A stretch of 62,091 nt of DNA. Source: Evansella tamaricis. GTDB taxonomy: Bacteria > Bacillota > Bacilli > Bacillales > Salisediminibacteriaceae. Under the pieces are notes generated by a model. The model did no database searches. It was not told the DNA's origin and saw only the letters and a list, made by a program, of their open reading frames with translations. The stretch covers positions 1 to 62,091 of the forward strand of contig NZ_JAHQCS010000174.1 of the NCBI RefSeq assembly GCF_019042215.1, in the 5' to 3' direction. Shown one piece after another: positions 1-8,920 of the stretch (positions within the stretch are counted from its first letter, which is position 1; the number at the start of each line of letters is the position of its first letter). Both the position numbers and the translations under genes were made by a program.

Positions 1-390
1 TCTCCCCTGAACTCGCTTTTCCCGCAGGAGTGTCGTAAATTTCGCTAAAAATCATCCTATTAAAAAATCAACATTAGCCTTTAACATAGCCTTTTGGAAA
101 AAAAATAAGAAAAGCGCAAGCGCCTATGAACACGAGCGTAGGGCAGTGCCTTTCCCCTAAAAACACCACTCATGTACTACCTCTGATTAAACGCTAATCG
201 ATTTGACTAGAGACATAAATAAAACTTATATTGATCTTACAATAAATGGGTTTTAAATGTTTGATAAATATAGCATAGTTATTTAAAATAATAAATACAT
301 TCTCCTGCATCTATCAAAACATCGCATTTTTCGATATGGAGTTCGACAATAAGCCTACGAATCTTTTGTACAAGTTGGTTTTTTCACTAT
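1..390. other. Intergenic region with repeat debris
   Basis: No gene was recognised here. The first 40 bases resemble, in reverse, a common Bacillaceae intergenic element (CTCCTGCGGGAAAAGCGAG-like), and a truncated copy of the AAGAAAAGCGCAAGCGCC repeat lies at about 107-149. The rest is AT-rich with stops in all frames. Confidence 0.5.
107..149 (+). repeat. Truncated copy of the AAGCGCAAGCGCC intergenic repeat
   Basis: It reads AAGAAAAGCGCAAGCGCC, then about 10 variable bases, then ACGAGCGTAGGGCAGTG. The same unit occurs at about 10734, 49991 and, inverted, at about 61983. This copy lacks the longer downstream part with the GACAAC and CACTTTTTCAGTT hairpins that the 10734 and 49991 copies carry. 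Confidence 0.7.
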
Positions 391-422
391 AAAAAGAGTT
401 GCTGATTCCGTTTCAGCAACTC
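391..422 (-). terminator. Rho-independent terminator for the sulfatase gene
   Basis: On the minus strand a perfect 10-bp stem (GAGTTGCTGA with TCAGCAACTC) and a 7-base loop are followed by a T run. It lies about 140 bases downstream of the LTA-synthase-type gene and is its likely transcription end. Confidence 0.75.
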
Positions 423-563
423 CAGAAAAATTATATCCCTAGAACTTTTCACACTGGTAATAAGTCTGATTCCAACCATTTGGTCTTTACCTTACTAGTT
501 AAAACGAAAGGTTTTAAGATTTAAACACAAAGTAAATACAATTCATTACTCATTCAGAGAATC

Positions 564-2405
564 TCAATCTTTAAAACGAAATAGATCACTATAGATAATT
601 TTATCGGAGTAGTACAATTCCCATTCCCCACGATCTATTGCAGGTACACAATATTCCATGGAGATTTTTTCCCCGGTATCCGCCTCTAAACAGTCTCCAT
701 TGTAATAAATAACATCATCTGTAACAACAGTTCCATTACGGAGTACAGCGAAATCATCCTTCTCTTCTGAAAATAAATCACTTCCAAACATTATTTTATC
801 TCCTTCTGGGATTCCCAGTAGATTTAATAATGTTGGCATAACATCCACTTGCCCAGATACCGTATCTAGTGTCTCCCCTTCTATACCCGGGATATGAACA
901 ATAAGAGGGACACGGTTTAACTTTACTTCTTCCACTGGAGTAATTTCCTTATCCAGAAATTTCTCTAAGGAAGGATAATGGCTATTAGCAATTCCGTAAT
1001 GGTCTCCATACATGACGATCATGGTGTTTTCATAAAGGCCTTGCTCTTTTAAGTTCTCCACCAACACTTTCATAGCCTCGTCAGTATATCTCACCGTTTG
1101 AAAATATTGATTAACTATTTCACTTTCTGAATCAAATGGTTCGATGAAGTAATTCTCCTCATTTAATTCATATGGAAAATGATTGGTAAGAGTTAGGAAA
1201 GTACCATAAAAGGGTTCTGGAAGATCCAACACATAATTCATCGATTGTTCAATCCACTCAATATCTTTCATTCCCCAACCAACACTATTTTCTTCCGTAA
1301 TTTCATAGTCTTCTAATTCAAAGTAACGATCATAACCTAGATTTTCATACATGACATCCCGATTATAAAATGTACCATCATTGGCATGGAAGGATGCATT
1401 ATAATATCCGTACTCTTTCAAAGTCTCTGGTAAAGCTTCAAACTGATTACTAGAATGGGTATGAAATACCGCACCCCTTCCCAATGGATAGAGGGAATTG
1501 TTTATGAGAAACTCCGCATCGGAAGTCTTGCCCTGCCCTGTTTGGTAATAAAAGTTCTCAAAATAAAAGCTATCATCTATTAACTCATTTAAAAATGGAG
1601 TAATCTCTTCTCCATTCAACGTTTCTCCAATGACGAAGCTTTCAACAGATTCCAATGATACGACGACAACATTCATATCCTTTGCTATTCCAATTAAATC
1701 TTTATTCGGCTCCGCTCGAAACTGCTCTAAATGTTTTATGATTGTACTCCAATCATCGTGATCTGCAAACACTCTTTGAGCATTCGTCTGTGTGTGTACA
1801 AAAGCATCATAAACGTAAAAATTATATAATCCCATAGATTGAACTAGATGGTCTCGATTAAAAGAGTGAGTTCTTGATTCTGGATGATTGAATTGAGGTA
1901 GGGCTCCTAAGGTTAAGACAATGACTCCTATAACAGCAAATTTTTTCCTCGTTTTCCGGAGTGATGATTGCGTTATCGTTAAACTGGAAGGAGTTTTTAT
2001 CATAAGATAACCAATAACTAAAACGGCCATGAAGTAGAAAATATCGTACCACTGAATTAACGCAAAAATACTAGTGCTTAAATCTCCCATATTGGCACTC
2101 ATGACAAGCATTGGAAGAGTAATAATGTCACTGAATTCTCGAAAATAAACAGAGTTGGCATAAAGCACCACTGTTAACAATAGACTGATAACAAAATAAT
2201 ACTTCGGTTGTATCTTTGTGTTAAGCAAAATACCTACGCTAAACAAAACAATCAAAAATGCCAGCGGATTCAAGGCAAATATAACAACGTCAATATATTT
2301 ATTCATCTGAATGTTGAATGTTAGTAAAGAGACAGTAAAGGTCTTCCCCCATAAGAGAAGAAGACAGAATAACATAAATTTATGACTTAGAATAAAGTCT
2401 TTCAT
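564..2405 (-). CDS. LTA synthase family protein (membrane-anchored sulfatase-fold phosphoglycerol transferase)
   Basis: This protein probably transfers glycerol phosphate from phosphatidylglycerol during lipoteichoic acid synthesis or priming, outside the membrane. The N-terminal 165 residues hold about five hydrophobic segments. The extracellular sulfatase-type domain follows: a metal-binding Glu in SLESVESF (about residue 252), the nucleophile Thr in GQGKTSDAE (Thr294, equivalent to the catalytic Thr of LtaS) and the metal ligands in YGDHYG. Length (613 aa) fits LtaS, YfnI and YqgS. I start at the ATG at 2405, which has AAAGGAAGG six bases upstream, rather than at an upstream TTG that falls within that ribosome-binding site. 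It stands alone. Which LtaS paralogue it is (synthase or primase) cannot be decided here. Confidence 0.9.
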   Translation of the reverse strand: MKDFILSHKFMLFCLLLLWGKTFTVSLLTFNIQMNKYIDVVIFALNPLAFLIVLFSVGILLNTKIQPKYYFVISLLLTVVLYANSVYFREFSDIITLPMLVMSANMGDLSTSIFALIQWYDIFYFMAVLVIGYLMIKTPSSLTITQSSLRKTRKKFAVIGVIVLTLGALPQFNHPESRTHSFNRDHLVQSMGLYNFYVYDAFVHTQTNAQRVFADHDDWSTIIKHLEQFRAEPNKDLIGIAKDMNVVVVSLESVESFVIGETLNGEEITPFLNELIDDSFYFENFYYQTGQGKTSDAEFLINNSLYPLGRGAVFHTHSSNQFEALPETLKEYGYYNASFHANDGTFYNRDVMYENLGYDRYFELEDYEITEENSVGWGMKDIEWIEQSMNYVLDLPEPFYGTFLTLTNHFPYELNEENYFIEPFDSESEIVNQYFQTVRYTDEAMKVLVENLKEQGLYENTMIVMYGDHYGIANSHYPSLEKFLDKEITPVEEVKLNRVPLIVHIPGIEGETLDTVSGQVDVMPTLLNLLGIPEGDKIMFGSDLFSEEKDDFAVLRNGTVVTDDVIYYNGDCLEADTGEKISMEYCVPAIDRGEWELYYSDKIIYSDLFRFKD

Positions 2406-2691
2406 CACTAGCCTTCCTTTCAAGATTTATTAATCCATAGTTCCTGTAGTTTAATAGACGTATGAGCGGAAATAAAAGTTTCAAAGGGTACAAGTATTAT
2501 AGTCTTAAAACCCTCATGCAACCACTAATCCGCATTAAGCAGAATATTCGGTTATTCTATACTTTATGCTTACCGTATGAAAAGGAATGGTTGCCTGTTC
2601 CTTCGGGGCTCGAAGTTTCAAATTCAATTAGAAACTGTTACAATAATACCGATACAAATGGAATACATACCGACAGAAAAGGGAGATGAAT

Positions 2692-3924
2692 ATGGGACAA
2701 TTTCAAGAAAAGCTGGAAAAGTATGCAGAACTAGCTGTCAAAATTGGTGTAAACGTACAGGAAGGGCAAACACTAGTCATTAACGCACCAATATCTTCTG
2801 TAGATTTTGTACGATTAATTGCAACGAAGGCATATGATGTTGGGGCAAAAAATGTTCATGTGGAGTGGAATGACGATGATCTAACTCGTTTGAAATATGA
2901 CCGTGCTCCACTAGATGCCTTTAAGGAATTTCCTGTTTGGAAAGCAAGAGGTTTTGAAGAACTGGCCGAAAACGGAGCGGCGTTTATGTCCATTAAGTCC
3001 ACTGATCCTGAATTATTAAAGGGAGTAGATGGTGATAAAATTGCTACCGCAAATAAAGCAGCAGGTAAGGCCATGGATAAATATCGCGAATACATACAAA
3101 CGGATAAAGTAAGCTGGCTTGTCATTTCTGCCCCTTCTAAATCATGGGCAGCGAAAGTTTTCCCAAATGCCGCTGAGGACGAGCAAGAAGAAAAACTCTG
3201 GGAAGCGATGTTTGAAGCTGTACGTGTCAATAAACCAGATCCCGTTGCTGCATGGAAAGAGCATGATGAAAATTTACAAAATAAATCGAAGTTTTTAAAT
3301 GAAAAGAAATACAAAAAACTTCATTATCGTGCACCTGGCACCGATTTGACCATTGAATTACCTGATGGGCATATTTGGGTTGGAGGTGGAGGTCCAAACC
3401 AGGACGGTGTTCATTTTGTGGCAAATATGCCAACGGAAGAAGTATTCACTGCCGCAAAAAAGGATGGCGTAAACGGAACAGTATCCAATACGAAACCTTT
3501 AAACTATGGAGGAAATACGATCGACGGGTTCACATTAACGTTTAAAAATGGTAAAGTAGTTGACTTTAAAGCAGAAGTTGGGGAAGAAACGTTAAAACAT
3601 CTCCTCGACACAGATGAAGGTGCACGTTATATTGGTGAAGTTGCCTTAGTACCTCATAGCTCACCTATTTCTCAATCTGGAATTCTTTTCTACAACACAC
3701 TTTATGATGAGAATGCCTCAAACCACCTTGCATTAGGTAGTGCTTACCCGACTAACCTCAAAGGGGGGGCAACGATGTCGAAGGAAGAACTGGAATCAAA
3801 CGGAATTAATACAAGTATTACACATGTTGATTTTATGATGGGTTCTGGAGAAATGGACATTGACGGTATTAAAGAGGATGGCTCTGTAGAGGCTGTCTTC
3901 CGAAAAGGGGAATGGGCCATTTAG
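2692..3924 (+). CDS. ampS: Aminopeptidase, M29 family (AmpS/PepS type)
   Basis: A cytoplasmic metallo-aminopeptidase that removes N-terminal residues from peptides. The sequence fits M29 along its full length (about 410 aa). Acidic and histidine ligand positions of the family are visible: Glu in MPTEEVF, Glu in ARYIGEVALV, and the C-terminal THVDFMMGSGEMDIDG stretch with His and Asp ligands. Two ATGs are possible. The one at 2692 lies six bases after AAAAGGGAG, while the ATG at 2686 touches the ribosome-binding site, so I chose 2692. It is monocistronic and followed by a terminator at 4010-4050. Confidence 0.92.
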   Translation: MGQFQEKLEKYAELAVKIGVNVQEGQTLVINAPISSVDFVRLIATKAYDVGAKNVHVEWNDDDLTRLKYDRAPLDAFKEFPVWKARGFEELAENGAAFMSIKSTDPELLKGVDGDKIATANKAAGKAMDKYREYIQTDKVSWLVISAPSKSWAAKVFPNAAEDEQEEKLWEAMFEAVRVNKPDPVAAWKEHDENLQNKSKFLNEKKYKKLHYRAPGTDLTIELPDGHIWVGGGGPNQDGVHFVANMPTEEVFTAAKKDGVNGTVSNTKPLNYGGNTIDGFTLTFKNGKVVDFKAEVGEETLKHLLDTDEGARYIGEVALVPHSSPISQSGILFYNTLYDENASNHLALGSAYPTNLKGGATMSKEELESNGINTSITHVDFMMGSGEMDIDGIKEDGSVEAVFRKGEWAI

Positions 3925-4009
3925 TTTTACTGATATATTCTCCATATATATTTATAAAGGAGATAATCTTAAAGGGAATGTAACCTAGTGATTACTTAGA
4001 AAATAGTTG

Positions 4010-4050
4010 AGGCTGTCCCACTTGATTGATTAATGGGGCGGTCTTTTTTT
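4010..4050 (+). terminator. Rho-independent terminator after the M29 aminopeptidase gene
   Basis: AGGCTGTCCCA (4010-4020) pairs with TGGGGCGGTCT (4034-4044) through an 11-bp stem that includes three G-U pairs, and a run of eight T follows. Confidence 0.7.
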
Positions 4051-4355
4051 AGGACTAGTGATGATTTTTGAAATTAAAGTTGATTAAAGCAAAAGGTACT
4101 TTCTGTCTCTTCCTCTACTAACGTATGCTTCGAAGTATATCTGTCGAGACAATTCGTTGCCGTCTTGGAGAAGTAACCTCTTGCCTGTGGGAAAAGCAAA
4201 CCAGGAGACACCGAAGGGTGCACTTTCAGTTAGGTGCAGCGACGTTGCCCGGAGCACTCTTTATTTGCGACGAGTAATCGCAGGAGCACTCTTTATTTGC
4301 GACGAGTAATCGCAGGACAGCTAGAGGAAAGTTCTCGTTTAAGTACTTCTATTAT
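4051..4355. other. Intergenic region with degenerate repeat material
   Basis: No gene is seen. Around 4160-4200 there is a degraded relative of the CCTGCGGGAAAAGCGAGCCAGG-type intergenic element (here CCTGTGGGAAAAGCAAACCAGG, in part). A 32-bp tandem duplication follows at 4251-4314. Confidence 0.5.
4251..4314. repeat. Perfect tandem duplication of a 32-bp unit
   Basis: Two identical adjacent units run 4251-4282 and 4283-4314, each beginning GGAGCACTCTTTATTTGCGA and ending TAATCGCA. The first bases of a third unit (GGA) follow. This looks like replication slippage in intergenic repeat debris. Confidence 0.85.
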
Positions 4356-5285
4356 TTATCTCACACTCATTAAAATCGTGTTTTCTATATTTTTTCTATT
4401 TTTATAAATCCATAGGAACATTTCCTTATTAATTTCATAAATTTCTTTATTATTGACAAAATAGGACATAAAAATAGTTTGGATACACAGCATTACATAC
4501 CATATAGATTTAATTTCACTAAATGATAAAGGGTTATATAGATTATATCCAATTACTAAATCACCAACGAATTTTATCCAATTTCCCCTCAAACTCTCCT
4601 TTGAGAAAACTTCACTTAACACACTGGTTGAACAATAACAAAGATCAAATAGATTAACATTTATCTCAGCAATATCGAAATCGATTACACCACTTAATGA
4701 GCCATCTTTAAAAACTATATTATGAATGTGGCTATCCCTATGTATTAGCTGTTTTTGCAAAGATTCAACTACTTTTTTAATGTCATCTTCTAGCTGTTGA
4801 TATACCTTTAAGAGCTTTTTAGAACAATCGACTTTTACAATTTCGTTTATTGCATAGCCGTAAACCATATGGTATAAGTCTTTCTGTTGAAACTCATTAG
4901 CAAGGTTTATAGAGACCATTGCTTTATTTAAAGTAGCAATAGTTTCACCCAGAAGTTTAGGTATCATAGAGTTTTGCAGAGTTTCCGTAGCACTAAAGGT
5001 TTCACCATTAATATAATTGTATATACAGTAGTTGGCGTTTTGATAATTAACAATTAAATCACCAAACTTATTGTACAATGGAAATTGAGTTGGAAATTTA
5101 TTGTTTTCAAGATGTTTTAGCAATTTTAATTCGCTTTCAAACTGTTCCAGGCTTCCCTTCTTCTTCAAAATAAATTTTTGATCAAAAGAAGAAATAATTA
5201 GAATTGCCCGTTCCGAAAGTGCTTTAAAATCCTTAACATTAATTTCCCAATTCAAAGAAATATTTCTAATATCTAAAAGCTCCAT
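4356..5285 (-). CDS. APH/choline-kinase-like phosphotransferase, substrate unknown
   Basis: This has the aminoglycoside-phosphotransferase fold: a small N-terminal lobe with a Lys-rich strand (KFILKKKG), a hinge near NYCIYNYINGE, the catalytic loop HRDSHIHNIVF (Brenner-type HxDxxxxN) and the metal-binding GVIDFDIAE. Members phosphorylate hydroxyls of antibiotics, choline, homoserine, spore-coat sugars or thiamine, so the substrate cannot be assigned. The start at 5285 has GGAGG eight bases upstream, and the extra upstream residues were trimmed for that reason. It diverges from the AGCS transporter gene across a 280-base region that contains a palindrome. Confidence 0.75.
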   Translation of the reverse strand: MELLDIRNISLNWEINVKDFKALSERAILIISSFDQKFILKKKGSLEQFESELKLLKHLENNKFPTQFPLYNKFGDLIVNYQNANYCIYNYINGETFSATETLQNSMIPKLLGETIATLNKAMVSINLANEFQQKDLYHMVYGYAINEIVKVDCSKKLLKVYQQLEDDIKKVVESLQKQLIHRDSHIHNIVFKDGSLSGVIDFDIAEINVNLFDLCYCSTSVLSEVFSKESLRGNWIKFVGDLVIGYNLYNPLSFSEIKSIWYVMLCIQTIFMSYFVNNKEIYEINKEMFLWIYKNRKNIENTILMSVR

Positions 5286-5377
5286 TATTGTTCCTCCAAC
5301 TCTACTATAGATCATGTTATATATTCTGTTTTATCTACCTAACATCCTCCAAATTATAACAATAAAACAATGATGTA

Positions 5378-5407
5378 ACACCTTAAATCACATGTGACCT
5401 TAGGTGT
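5378..5407. promoter_or_regulatory. Interrupted palindrome, candidate operator between divergent genes
   Basis: Outer arms ACACCT and AGGTGT enclose a perfect inner palindrome TCACATGTGA with 4-base spacers on each side, giving two-fold symmetry over 30 bases. It lies between the divergent kinase and symporter genes. No T run follows, so it is more likely a protein-binding site than a terminator. Confidence 0.45.
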
Positions 5408-5565
5408 GAAACCTTGCTTGTCAATGGCTTGTTTACACCTCATAAATAAACCCGATAAATCTATTAACTAGTTGTATTATTTTTTTACTTTTAGAAAAAA
5501 TTTGTTTCTTATTTTTCAGAAAATTAATATAATATGATCATCAACTATAAAAGGGGGTAATCATA

Positions 5566-6945
5566 TTGTTAGAAAGTATTCAAAATGTCGTAGATTTAAT
5601 CAATGATATTGTTTGGGGTCCGCCAATGCTTATTCTGATTGTGGGTACTGGGGTTTTCTTAACGCTTCGTCTTGCATTTCTACAATTCCGTACTTTACCT
5701 TACGCGTTAAAACTTGCCTTTAGCCCATCAAAACAGGACAAGAAATCTCTTGGGGATATCTCCCATTATCAGGCTTTGACAACTGCACTTGCTGCCACCA
5801 TAGGAACGGGTAACATTGCCGGGGTTGCAACGGCCGTCGTGCTTGGGGGACCAGGGGCAGTGTTCTGGATGTGGATTTCTGCTTTATTTGGAATGGCAAC
5901 GAAATATGCTGAGGCCATTCTTGCTGTAAAATATCGTGTACAAGGGAAAAACGGAGAGTTTTCCGGTGGTCCAATGTATTACATCGAAAAGGGATTAGGT
6001 TTAAAATGGCTAGCTGTTTTATTTGCTATCTTTGGTGCTATTGCAGCATTTGGTATCGGAAACCTTGTACAATCCTTTAATGTTGCCGACACATTAAGTG
6101 GCACATTCAGCATTCCAACTTTCGTCACAGGAATTATATTAACAATATTATCTGGTCTAGTTATTTTAGGCGGTATCAAAAGTATCGGAAAAGTTACAGC
6201 TTACATTGTTCCGTTCATGGCTCTTTTTTATGTACTTGCAGGACTCACACTAATTGTATTAAACTTTGACCTCGTTCCAACAGCTGTGGGATTAATTTTC
6301 TCAGAAGCCTTTACTGGAAATGCCATTATTGGTGGAGGAATTGGTGCTGCTATCCGGTGGGGAGTTGCCCGAGGAGTATTCTCGAATGAAGCTGGTCTCG
6401 GTTCTGCTCCAATCGCTGCTGCAGCGGCAAAAACCGACTATCCTGGACGTCAAGCTCTCGTTTCCATGACGCAAGTATTTATTGATACGATCATTGTATG
6501 TTCCATCACTGGTATTGCGATTGTTATGGGTAACCTGTACTTAGGAGACTTAAGGGGAGCAAACTTAACATCTGCATCCTTTGAATTATTCTTAGGAAGT
6601 ACCGGAGGATACATCGTTGCAATCGGTCTTGTGTTCTTTGCCTTCTCCACGATCCTTGGCTGGTCATATTATGGGGAAAAATGTTTTGGTTATCTCTTTA
6701 AAGAATCGAGCATTAAATTCTATCGGATTGCCTTTGTTTTAGCTGTCTTTGTTGGGGCCATTGCCTCCCTCGACCTTGTTTGGGGTATTGCCGATATCAT
6801 GAACGCCCTCATGGCTGTACCGAACTTAATTGGACTCCTTGGGCTCTCTGGTATTGTTGTGGCAGAGACTAATCGTTTCTTGAAGGTTGCAAAGGAAGAA
6901 AAAGAACAGGCAAAACTAGAGGAAAATAGTGCAAAAGCAGAATAA
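5566..6945 (+). CDS. Alanine/glycine:sodium (AGCS family) symporter
   Basis: An integral membrane symporter importing alanine or glycine, and in some paralogues glutamine, with Na+. About eleven hydrophobic segments span 459 aa. AGCS signatures are visible, including ATIGTGNIAGVATAVVLGGP, the GGPMYYIEKGL stretch and GVARGVFSNEAGLGSAPIAA. The gene starts with TTG at 5566 after AAGGGGGT. A TATAAT-like -10 lies near 5528. A charged C-terminal tail (KVAKEEKEQAKLEENSAKAE) ends the protein. It closely resembles the AlsT/YrbD type, but the exact amino acid is an inference. Confidence 0.92.
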   Translation: MLESIQNVVDLINDIVWGPPMLILIVGTGVFLTLRLAFLQFRTLPYALKLAFSPSKQDKKSLGDISHYQALTTALAATIGTGNIAGVATAVVLGGPGAVFWMWISALFGMATKYAEAILAVKYRVQGKNGEFSGGPMYYIEKGLGLKWLAVLFAIFGAIAAFGIGNLVQSFNVADTLSGTFSIPTFVTGIILTILSGLVILGGIKSIGKVTAYIVPFMALFYVLAGLTLIVLNFDLVPTAVGLIFSEAFTGNAIIGGGIGAAIRWGVARGVFSNEAGLGSAPIAAAAAKTDYPGRQALVSMTQVFIDTIIVCSITGIAIVMGNLYLGDLRGANLTSASFELFLGSTGGYIVAIGLVFFAFSTILGWSYYGEKCFGYLFKESSIKFYRIAFVLAVFVGAIASLDLVWGIADIMNALMAVPNLIGLLGLSGIVVAETNRFLKVAKEEKEQAKLEENSAKAE

Positions 6946-7114
6946 CACGCTTTTAATAGCATAGTGAATAAAAAGAAGTGGGCTGCCCTTTAAAATGGAC
7001 CCTATAAAATAGACAGTTTTAAAAAAGAGGCTTGTCCTTATTTTTTTACTGATTCTGTTTTGCAGGGTCTTTTTTTTGTTATATTTTAATTATTGGGACT
7101 GGGGAGGTTGTAAA

Positions 7115-7573
7115 ATGGGGAAAAATAAATTTTCAGAAGAACAACAAAAACAACTACGGTCTAATCCTTTCATCGAGAAAGTAAGTGAAACAACTATTTC
7201 TTACACAGAAGAATTTAAAGAACGTTTTTATCAGGAATACCATTCTGGAAAAGGACCCTCGGCTATTCTACGTGATATGGGAATTGATCCTACTCTTTTA
7301 GGGAAAAGGAGAAAGGACAGTTTGGTTCTAAGAGTGAAAGAGTATGCAGTACGAATAGATGGTTATAAAGATCTGCGTGGTAAAAATCCTGGTCGTCCTT
7401 CCACAAAGGAATTATCAGATGCCGACCGAATAAAACGGTTGGAACATCAACTAAGGTACCTAAAGCAAGAGAATGAATTTCTAAAAAAAACAGAATTTCT
7501 AGACAGACAGGCAGAGTGGAAGGAAAAGCAGAAGCAAAGCCAGAAGAAAAATTCAGGCACATCGAAGAAATGA
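7115..7573 (+). CDS. IS3-family transposase OrfA (helix-turn-helix subunit)
   Basis: The DNA-binding part of the transposase. A helix-turn-helix appears in EEFKERFYQEYHSGKGPSAI, followed by a coiled-coil/leucine-zipper region (RIKRLEHQLRYLKQENEFLK). The ATG at 7115 has GGGGAGG seven bases upstream, so the extra upstream TTG-initiated residues were rejected. The reading frame passes through an A-run at 7483-7490 where -1 slippage would join it to orfB. If no slip occurs it terminates at 7573. Confidence 0.85.
   Translation: MGKNKFSEEQQKQLRSNPFIEKVSETTISYTEEFKERFYQEYHSGKGPSAILRDMGIDPTLLGKRRKDSLVLRVKEYAVRIDGYKDLRGKNPGRPSTKELSDADRIKRLEHQLRYLKQENEFLKKTEFLDRQAEWKEKQKQSQKKNSGTSKK
7483..7490 (+). 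promoter_or_regulatory. Programmed -1 frameshift site (A-run)
   Basis: In the orfA frame the codons are CTA AAA AAA ACA. This gives an A-AAA-AAA slippery heptamer at 7483-7489. The -1 frame from 7489 is open straight into orfB. This is the usual way IS3-type elements make the OrfAB fusion transposase. Confidence 0.7.
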
Positions 7574-8454
7574 CATTGCGAGATAATAATGAGCTTCATA
7601 TCAATTGGCTTTGTGAAATGGCAGGAGTTTCTAGAGGTGGCTATTACAACTGGCTGAAGTCCGCTGAGAAACGCAGAAGTAAAGATGAGCAGGATAAAAA
7701 GAATTTTGAATTAATATTGGAAGCATATCGTTTTCGCGGATATGACAAAGGCAGACGCGGCATATATATGCGCCTTCTGCATATGGGCATAAGGATGAAC
7801 CAAAAGAAAATCAGTCGCCTAATGAAAAAGTTCAATTTGTTTTGCCCCATCAGAAAGGCAAACCCATACAGAAGAATGGCTAAAGCACTGAAGACAGATG
7901 CAGTATCAGAAAATATAGTAAATCGGGAATTTGAAAACCATGGTGCTGGGAAAATACTCCTTACAGATATAACATATCTATATTACAATAATGGCTGTAA
8001 GGCTTATCTTTCTGTCATAAAGGACGCTTGTACGAAACAGGTGCTGGCATACGTTCCAAGTAAATCACTTGAAGTCGACTTTGTATTAGAAACTATTAAA
8101 ATCCTACTAGAAACGCACGGGAATAGCTTAGAGACTGATGCTATCATCCATTCTGATCAAGGATGTCACTATACAAGCATCTCTTTCCGGGAACTTTTAA
8201 AAGATAAGGAACTTAGGCAATCCATGTCCCGACGTGGTAACTGCTGGGACAACGCACCACAGGAATCATTTTTCGGACATATGAAGGATGAAATCAATTT
8301 GAAAGACTGCAGTTGTTTTGAGGAACTTTGCCAGGAAGTTGATAACTACATGGATTATTATAATAATGACCGGTATCAATGGAAACTAGCAAAGCTCTCC
8401 CCTAATCAATATGCAAAATATTTAAAAACAAGTGAATACCCACTTAAAATATAA
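7516..8454 (+). CDS. IS3-family transposase OrfB (DDE integrase)
   Basis: The catalytic part of the transposase. After an HTH_21-like region (YRFRGYDKGRRGIYMRL) comes the rve integrase core with all three acidic residues visible: Asp in LLTDITYLYY, Asp in IIHSDQGCHY and Glu in NAPQESFFGHMKDE. The frame is -1 relative to orfA, overlapping it by 58 bases. A GTG at 7516 is the first possible start, but production as an OrfAB fusion through the upstream A-run is more likely. The gene appears intact and potentially active. Confidence 0.9.
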   Translation: MEGKAEAKPEEKFRHIEEMTLRDNNELHINWLCEMAGVSRGGYYNWLKSAEKRRSKDEQDKKNFELILEAYRFRGYDKGRRGIYMRLLHMGIRMNQKKISRLMKKFNLFCPIRKANPYRRMAKALKTDAVSENIVNREFENHGAGKILLTDITYLYYNNGCKAYLSVIKDACTKQVLAYVPSKSLEVDFVLETIKILLETHGNSLETDAIIHSDQGCHYTSISFRELLKDKELRQSMSRRGNCWDNAPQESFFGHMKDEINLKDCSCFEELCQEVDNYMDYYNNDRYQWKLAKLSPNQYAKYLKTSEYPLKI

Positions 8455-8851
8455 TAGAATCATCACCAATAACGTCAGGGACGGATTTATTATTTAGGCT
8501 ACCACGGATTTCGAATAATTCATTCATCAAACGCTGCTCATAGCGATGCCACAGCACTGGCAACCACTCTTCTTTGATTAGTGACTGAGGAGAACATTCG
8601 GGATCCATAATATCTTGAAAATATACAGCATATGATAAATCATCGAAATCATACTTTAGAATCCATTTTAGTACATAGAAAAGTTGTGCGATGTCCGTAA
8701 CAAAGGTAACTGGTTCCATTATCTGTTCATAAAACCACTGCCATTGTGAATCATTCAATTGTTTACAGTACCTCCGAAGGTAACACGGAACATCTTCTCC
8801 CAGCATAAATACTTGAAAGCTTTCAATTGACATTATAAAATTTCTAATCAT
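8444..8851 (-). CDS. Antisense hypothetical protein inside the IS ends
   Basis: A 135-codon minus-strand ORF that overlaps the last bases of orfB tail to tail and lies wholly within the proposed IS boundaries. The product is acidic and aromatic-rich (DSQWQWFYEQIMEPV, LKYDFDDLSYAVYF), with no signal peptide or membrane segment and no domain I recognise. No clear ribosome-binding site precedes either the ATG at 8851 or the one at 8833. It could be a passenger gene, a host gene fragment carried by the element, or chance. The amino-acid composition looks protein-like. Confidence 0.4.
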   Translation of the reverse strand: MIRNFIMSIESFQVFMLGEDVPCYLRRYCKQLNDSQWQWFYEQIMEPVTFVTDIAQLFYVLKWILKYDFDDLSYAVYFQDIMDPECSPQSLIKEEWLPVLWHRYEQRLMNELFEIRGSLNNKSVPDVIGDDSIIF

Positions 8852-8878
8852 ATTTACATTTAAGACACGGATAAAATT

Positions 8879-8920
8879 AAGAACCAGTAACTTTCTGAGG
8901 CAGAAGAGTTACTGGTTCTT
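8879..8920. terminator. 14-bp perfect hairpin within the IS right arm
   Basis: AAGAACCAGTAACT (8879-8892) is the exact reverse complement of 8907-8920 with a 14-base loop. There is no long T run on either side, so it may block transcription entering from outside or terminate the antisense ORF promoter region rather than act as a classical terminator. Confidence 0.5.

Noticed and set aside
2462-2689. 75-codon plus-strand ORF before the M29 aminopeptidase
   Set aside because: It ends at the aminopeptidase ribosome-binding site, has no ribosome-binding site of its own and no recognisable content.
4251-4314. Possible CRISPR repeat
   Set aside because: Only two directly adjacent units with no spacer between them; it is a simple tandem duplication.
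5408-5565. Glycine or other riboswitch upstream of the AGCS symporter
   Set aside because: No recognisable aptamer core and no terminator or anti-SD arrangement; only a palindrome and a promoter were seen.
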